64,000 nucleotides of DNA, taken from contig CAWAMI010000005.1 in the NCBI GenBank assembly GCA_963783105.1, positions 174,404 to 238,403 of the forward strand, read 5' to 3'. Position 1 is the first letter of the stretch; every line of letters starts with the position of its first letter. The notes beneath the pieces were generated by a model that did not search any database, was not told the DNA's origin, and saw nothing but the letters and a program-made list of their open reading frames with translations. A program made the translations under genes and the position numbers. This document shows positions 59,907 to 64,000 of the stretch, in pieces. The DNA is from JAVEDQ01 sp963783105. Lineage in GTDB: Bacteria > Actinomycetota > Actinomycetes > Frankiales > Frankiaceae.

Positions 59907-60078
59907 GCTCCGCAGAATATCTGTGGGCGGGCATCCCCATCCGGTCGACGGCGCAAGCCGTTGGCAGGTCGGTGCGCGGCCCGCACGTACGCTGCGATTC
60001 GAGCCCGCCGGGCGCAGGAATGGGCGAGGATCGGCACACGCGGATCGTTGGGATCCGCCGGCTGGAGCGGAGGTCGAC

Positions 60079-60657
60079 ATGGGCGTCGCCCTGACCAAGG
60101 GTGGAAACGTTTCGCTCTCCAAGAGCGCCCCGAACCTGACTTCGATCATGGTCGGGTTGGGTTGGGACGCTCGTTCGACGACGGGCGCGGACTTCGACCT
60201 CGACGCCAGCGCCCTGCTGCTCGGTTCGAACGGGCGGGTGCTCTCGGACTCGCACTTCGTGTTCTTCAACAACCTGCGCAGCCCCGACGGCTCGGTCGAG
60301 CACACCGGCGACAACCTCACCGGCGAGGGAGAGGGCGACGACGAATCGATCCTCATCAACCTCGCGATGGTGCCGCCGCAGGTCGAGCGGATCGTCTTCC
60401 CGGTTTCGATCTACGAGGCCGACGTCCGCGGTCAGAGCTTCGGCCAGGTCAGCAACGCCTTCATCCGGATCGTGAACCAGGCCGACAACAACGAGCTGGC
60501 CCGCTACGACCTGTCCGAGGACGCCTCCAGCGAGACGGCGATGATCTTCGGTGAGGTCTACCGGCGGAACGGCGAGTGGAAGTTCCGGGCCGTCGGCCAG
60601 GGCTACGCGTCGGGGCTGCGCGGCATCGCGGTGGACTTCGGCGTCAACGTCGGCTGA
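60079..60657 (+). CDS. TerD-family stress protein
   Basis: The 192-residue product is a single TerD domain: VALTKGGNVSLSKSAPNLTS, LGWDARSTTGADFDLDASAL (calcium-binding Asp residues), DSHFVFFNNLRSPDGSVEHT and SETAMIFGEVYRRNGEWKFR. TerD proteins bind calcium and are linked to tellurite and general stress. It is the second TerD-domain gene in the window, after the TerD-vWA fusion at 26342. ATG 60079 has GGAGG 5 nt upstream. Its last 55 bp overlap the convergent monooxygenase gene. Confidence 0.94.
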   Translation: MGVALTKGGNVSLSKSAPNLTSIMVGLGWDARSTTGADFDLDASALLLGSNGRVLSDSHFVFFNNLRSPDGSVEHTGDNLTGEGEGDDESILINLAMVPPQVERIVFPVSIYEADVRGQSFGQVSNAFIRIVNQADNNELARYDLSEDASSETAMIFGEVYRRNGEWKFRAVGQGYASGLRGIAVDFGVNVG

Positions 60658-62150
60658 TCCGTCGTCGCGCTGCGCGGTCGGGGAGCGGGCGCGACCGGCT
60701 CTGACGGGAGCGCGCTGAGGCCGAGTGCCGGCAGCAGAGCGACGTCCTCGGGGTCCACAGGCGCCCGCGGCGAGGTCGCCGCCTGGGCTCGGAGCAGCTG
60801 CGCGGCGTCCGGTCGCGCCCCGGGGCCGTCGATGCGGTAGCGGATCGGCAGCATCGGCCCGAAGAGCAGGAGCTCGGCGATCTCCGGGTGCCGCTCCGGG
60901 TCGGGCAGGACGCCCGCCTGCTCGGCGAGCGCCAGCGCGAGGACGTGGTGGGCGTCGAGCGGCGGCGGAGGCTGGGCGACGCTGGCCGCCATCGTGTCGG
61001 GGTCCGGCGCCTCGATCGCCCCCGACCAGACTCCGGTGATCCAGCGTGCCTGGAGTTCGAGGAGCGGGAGGTACGGGCCCTGCAACGCGAACTGGCCGAC
61101 CATCGCGAGGCCCGGCAGGGCCGGATGGAAGGTCCGGTGGTGCAGGGCGAGGTTCTGCCCGAGTAGCCGGCGTACCTCGGGTGCGAGGTAGGGGATGTCG
61201 AGTTCGTAGCCGGTCGCGCAGATGATGACGTCGACGTCCTCGGTCCTGCCATCGGTGAAAGTGACCGTGCTGCCCTCGACGGCGGCGATGCCCGGCCGGC
61301 AGACGATGGTGCCGGCGCGGACGTGCTCCAGGTAGTCCTGGCAGAGCGAGTGGCCGGCGACGAGGATGTCGTCGTCGGGCGCCGGCGCCCCGAAGTCGGC
61401 GGGGTGGCCGCAGACGCGCACGACGCGTTCCCGCAGTCGAGGAGCCCACTCGGTGGGCGGCTGGAGCCGTCGCTGGAGGGCGGTGGCGTGGGTGTACCAG
61501 CGCCAGTCCGACGGCACGCCGTGGACGAGCTTCTGCAGGACGTAGCGCGGCTTGCGGTAGGCCGAGACGACCCGGCCGACGGTGGCGAGGTCGGAGCCGG
61601 CGAGGTCGGCGGCGATCTCGTGGCCGCTGATCCCGTTGCCGTAGACCAGGACCCGGCGGCCGCGGAACGCGTCGGCGCCCGGGTAGTCGAAGGCGTGCAG
61701 CAACTCGCCGTCGAGTCCGGTCAACCCCTCAGGAAAGACCGGCGCCCGGAAGCGGCCGGACGCGACGACCACCGCGTCGAACGGTTCACCGTCGACGGTC
61801 CAACCGGGTTCGACCGCGTTCACGGGGGTGGAGAAGCGGATCCGCTCGGTCACCCCGAAGTCCGACGCGTACCGGCGGAGGTAAGCCTGCACCTGCTCGG
61901 CGAGCGGATAGATCTCGGAGTCGCTCGGCGGCGGTGCGTCGGAGAACGCCGTCATCATGCGGCTCGTGTTGGTCCGCATGCCCGGCCAGATCCCGCTGTG
62001 GCCGGCGGACGCGTACCACTGGCCGCCGAGGTCGTCGCTCGCCTCGAAGACCGTGACGTCGAACCCGGCCTCGAGGGCGTACTTGGCCGTCACGAGCCCC
62101 CCGGGCCCGGCGCCGATGATCGCGATCCGTGCCCCGGGCTGCAGCCGCAT
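60603..62150 (-). CDS. Flavin-containing monooxygenase (FAD/NADP-dependent)
   Basis: The 515-residue protein has the FAD motif IAIIGAGPGGLVTAKYALEA, an ASDDLGGQWYASAGHSG segment, a second Rossmann VLVYGNGISGHEIAADLAGS for NADP, and VDVIICATGYELDIPYL near the C-terminus, typical of FMO-like or Baeyer-Villiger-type enzymes. The substrate is unknown. ATG 62150 has TACGCT (minus strand of 62157-62162) 6 nt upstream; the frame is open to 62372. The C-terminal tail overlaps the TerD gene by 55 bp. Confidence 0.88.
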   Translation of the reverse strand: MRLQPGARIAIIGAGPGGLVTAKYALEAGFDVTVFEASDDLGGQWYASAGHSGIWPGMRTNTSRMMTAFSDAPPPSDSEIYPLAEQVQAYLRRYASDFGVTERIRFSTPVNAVEPGWTVDGEPFDAVVVASGRFRAPVFPEGLTGLDGELLHAFDYPGADAFRGRRVLVYGNGISGHEIAADLAGSDLATVGRVVSAYRKPRYVLQKLVHGVPSDWRWYTHATALQRRLQPPTEWAPRLRERVVRVCGHPADFGAPAPDDDILVAGHSLCQDYLEHVRAGTIVCRPGIAAVEGSTVTFTDGRTEDVDVIICATGYELDIPYLAPEVRRLLGQNLALHHRTFHPALPGLAMVGQFALQGPYLPLLELQARWITGVWSGAIEAPDPDTMAASVAQPPPPLDAHHVLALALAEQAGVLPDPERHPEIAELLLFGPMLPIRYRIDGPGARPDAAQLLRAQAATSPRAPVDPEDVALLPALGLSALPSEPVAPAPRPRSATTDQPTLTPKSTAMPRSPDA

Positions 62151-62269
62151 GCGGGGAGCGTAGGTCGGGGGGTGCGTGCGGCGCAGCCTTTTGGGTCTGG
62201 TGGCCACTCGGCTGAAGTTCGTACCCGACGTAGCCGTCCAATCGGCTCGCCCTGAGTAGCGGCCGACTT

Positions 62270-62611
62270 TCAGTCGTCGTTTGATCCCGCGGCCAGGCGG
62301 GCGCGTCGCGTCGCAGCTATGGCGCTTGCAACGGTGAGCAGCACCAGCCCTGGCGCCAGGAAGAAGAACCACAACGAGAGCAATGCGGCGATCGCCATGA
62401 TCAGGGAGAGTGGGCCCGCTATGGCGTAGCGGCCATACCAGAACAGGGCGGCGGCGGGAGCTGTGTAGACGAAGATGGCAACCGCACCCAGCCCACCCAG
62501 GACAAGGGCGTCTCGCAGGTGATTGACCTCACCAATGCCTATCGCGGCGCCCAAGAGAAGCGGCAGCACGAAAGCCCAGATGACGACCACGCGGGTCTGC
62601 CGGCAATTCAC
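62270..62611 (-). CDS. Small four-span membrane protein (unknown)
   Basis: The 113-residue product has four hydrophobic segments: VIWAFVLPLLLGAAIGIGEV, GGLGAVAIFVYTAPAAALFW, SLIMAIAALLSLWFFFLAPG and LVLLTVASAIAA. A GTG is the start. Base composition is visibly lower in GC than the neighbours, as is the flanking 62151-62867 sequence, so it may be recently acquired. No family is recognised. Confidence 0.65.
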   Translation of the reverse strand: MNCRQTRVVVIWAFVLPLLLGAAIGIGEVNHLRDALVLGGLGAVAIFVYTAPAAALFWYGRYAIAGPLSLIMAIAALLSLWFFFLAPGLVLLTVASAIAATRRARLAAGSNDD

Positions 62612-62867
62612 ACGCTGCCAACGACCGACTTCGTCCGCGGGTTGCGTCCCGCCGACGCCAGCGCCTACGGCATTGCCGGCGATGGTGCCGCCACAGTCGC
62701 GCTGACCGTCATCGAGCAGTCACACGCGTGTGTGATGACGCGATTCGCTCGTGCGCGAATTCGACTTCGTCGAATTGTGCTCCTATTCGGCGGGCGCTCT
62801 GAAAAGAATCCTCAGGACCAAGATCAACGAGCTGCTTTTTGTCGTAGGTCGGTGAGAGGGTCCTTTC

Positions 62868-64000
62868 ATGGAGCTCGCCGGGTTGCACGCCGAGATCGAT
62901 CGTCTGCAGGCGGCCGATCTGTCGGCGGATCCTGCGGTGCTCGGGGCGGAGATGTTGGAGATCCGGCGGGCGGTGCAGCGGCTGCTGGCGCAGGACTCCC
63001 GTCGGCTGGTCGAGTTCGACCGGCTCGAGGGCTATGCGGATGCGGGGCTGACCTCGAGCAAGGCGTGGCTGGCGACGCAGACGCTGGCCACGCGCGGGCA
63101 GGCGGCCGGTGAGGTCAGCACCGCACGGGTGCGGGAGCGGCTGCCCGGCCTGTTCGCCGCCTGGGACCGTGGGGAGACGACCTTCGAGCACGTCCACACG
63201 GCCGAGGTGGTGCTGCGCAAGCTGCCCGAGCAGCTGTGGCCGGAGGTCGACGAGCCGATCACCGTCCATGCCCGGGTGCTGACCGCGAAGGAGTTCGGCG
63301 ACTGGCTGCGGCGCCTGGCCCAGAGCCTGGGGCCGGAGCCGAAGGGCAAGGACGAAACCCAGCACGAGATGCGCCGGCTCACCGTGTCGCGGGGGATGTT
63401 CGGGATGCACAACATCCACGGCCGGGTCACCGACGAGGTCGCGGAGAAGCTGCACGCCGCGCTGTCCGCCGCCTCCCGCCCCGACGTCGAGGGGGAAGTG
63501 CGGCTGCCGAACCAGCGCACCGCCGACGCCCTCGAATCCGTTCTCGACACGGTGCTGGACTCCGGGCGGCTGCCCGCCGACGGCGGGCAGAAGCCGCACC
63601 TGACCGTCCGCGTCGATCTCGACCGGATCGGCGAGCAGGCCCAACGCGACGAAGAAGCCGAACGCCGCCAGGGCGGCGACCTGTGGCGGCTGGGCGCCGA
63701 CGAGCGGGCGGCGCGGGTCGAGGCCGCCGCCGCGGCGGCCGACGCCGCCGCCGACGTCACCTCCGGCCAGCCCCGCTACTACTGGACCGGCCCCGCCACC
63801 GTCGCCGCCACCCGCCGGCTCGCCTGCGACGGCATCGTCCTCCCGATCTTCACCCGCAACGGCCAGCCCATCGACGTCGGCCGCCGCACCCGGGTCATCA
63901 GCCCCGCCATGCGCGCGCTGATCACCGAACGCGACCAGCACTGCTGCTGGCCCGGCTGCGACCGCCCCGGCCGCTGGGCCAACGTCCACCACGCCGTCCA
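62868..64000 (+). CDS. DUF222 / HNH endonuclease-domain protein (runs off right edge)
   Basis: From ATG 62868 the frame is open to the window edge, about 377 residues. The N-terminal DUF222 part includes LEIRRAVQRLLAQDSRRLVE and FDRLEGYADAGLTSSKAWLA. Near the edge the HNH nuclease region begins: CCWPGCDRPGRWANVHHAV. This family is often present in many near-identical copies in actinobacteria (for example the mycobacterial 13E12 type) and is thought to be mobile. The end, and so completeness, is not visible. Confidence 0.88.
   Translation, partial: MELAGLHAEIDRLQAADLSADPAVLGAEMLEIRRAVQRLLAQDSRRLVEFDRLEGYADAGLTSSKAWLATQTLATRGQAAGEVSTARVRERLPGLFAAWDRGETTFEHVHTAEVVLRKLPEQLWPEVDEPITVHARVLTAKEFGDWLRRLAQSLGPEPKGKDETQHEMRRLTVSRGMFGMHNIHGRVTDEVAEKLHAALSAASRPDVEGEVRLPNQRTADALESVLDTVLDSGRLPADGGQKPHLTVRVDLDRIGEQAQRDEEAERRQGGDLWRLGADERAARVEAAAAAADAAADVTSGQPRYYWTGPATVAATRRLACDGIVLPIFTRNGQPIDVGRRTRVISPAMRALITERDQHCCWPGCDRPGRWANVHHAV

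Noticed and set aside
1..64000. CRISPR array, tRNA or rRNA genes, complete insertion sequence
   Set aside because: No regularly spaced repeats with unique spacers, no cloverleaf-like or rRNA segments, and no transposase motifs were seen by eye.

Overview
The window is chromosomal DNA from a high-GC actinobacterium. The evidence is the strong G/C bias at third codon positions, many GTG starts, and a set of actinobacterial markers: WhiB1, a PdtaS-type kinase, a SigR/SigH sigma factor with an RsrA-type anti-sigma factor, the 24-residue ribosomal protein bL37, the biotin synthase auxiliary protein BsaP, nickel superoxide dismutase with its protease, and glnA2-glnE. The order rsgA-aroA-zinc finger-methyltransferase-sigR-rsrA ... 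pdtaS-whiB1 resembles the mycobacterial sigH neighbourhood. The genus cannot be fixed from the sequence; a soil lineage such as Geodermatophilales or Pseudonocardiales is my inference. No tRNA, rRNA, CRISPR array or complete insertion sequence was seen.

Layout. 0-8.5 kb (mostly minus strand): a truncated aldehyde dehydrogenase, an orphan HMG-CoA reductase, a phosphodiesterase, HisN, a TetR-diiron protein operon, a PAP2 enzyme, a flippase-like membrane protein and a second TetR. 8.5-18 kb: rsgA, a frameshifted aroA, a DksA-like protein, a methyltransferase, an MntR-like repressor, the sigR-rsrA redox switch, an epimerase, bL37, enoyl-CoA hydratase, an orphan PilT-type ATPase and bsaP. 18-23 kb: small membrane proteins, a BrkB-type protein and a DUF3311-symporter pair. 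23-30 kb: a scattered biotin locus (bioB, bioD, bioF-bioA) interrupted by a TerD-vWA gene and by a patch of pseudogenes (a truncated hemoglobin and a SigE-family sigma factor). 30-38 kb: pdtaS, whiB1, lipid and phosphodiester enzymes, a SigB/F sigma factor with its anti-sigma partner, the sodN/sodX pair and rmlC. 38-44 kb: malic enzyme, a repeat element, nadE, a HAD phosphatase and a GH3 lipoprotein. 44-60 kb: nitrogen assimilation (glnA2, glnE, glnA1 with a GlnR-type box) split by about 6 kb of accessory genes (PAP2, two EAL-HDOD proteins, a glycosyltransferase, a lipoprotein). 60-64 kb: a TerD protein, a flavin monooxygenase, a small membrane protein and a DUF222/HNH gene that runs off the window.

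How the genes work together. GlnE probably controls GlnA1, which keeps the adenylylation tyrosine, while GlnA2 lacks it. SigR and RsrA form a thiol-oxidative switch; a GGAAT-N19-GTT promoter upstream of sigR suggests autoregulation and a longer sigma isoform. SodN and SodX are divergent partners. BioA, BioF, BioD, BioB and BsaP cover the late steps of biotin synthesis.

Two themes recur. Many genes appear leaderless, with a TANNNT box 6-8 nt before an ATG or GTG. Short tandem or inverted repeats sit at gene borders; one 12-bp repeat inside aroA contains a 13-bp unit that breaks the frame. The clustered frameshifts could be real gene decay or assembly error, and I cannot tell which from sequence alone.
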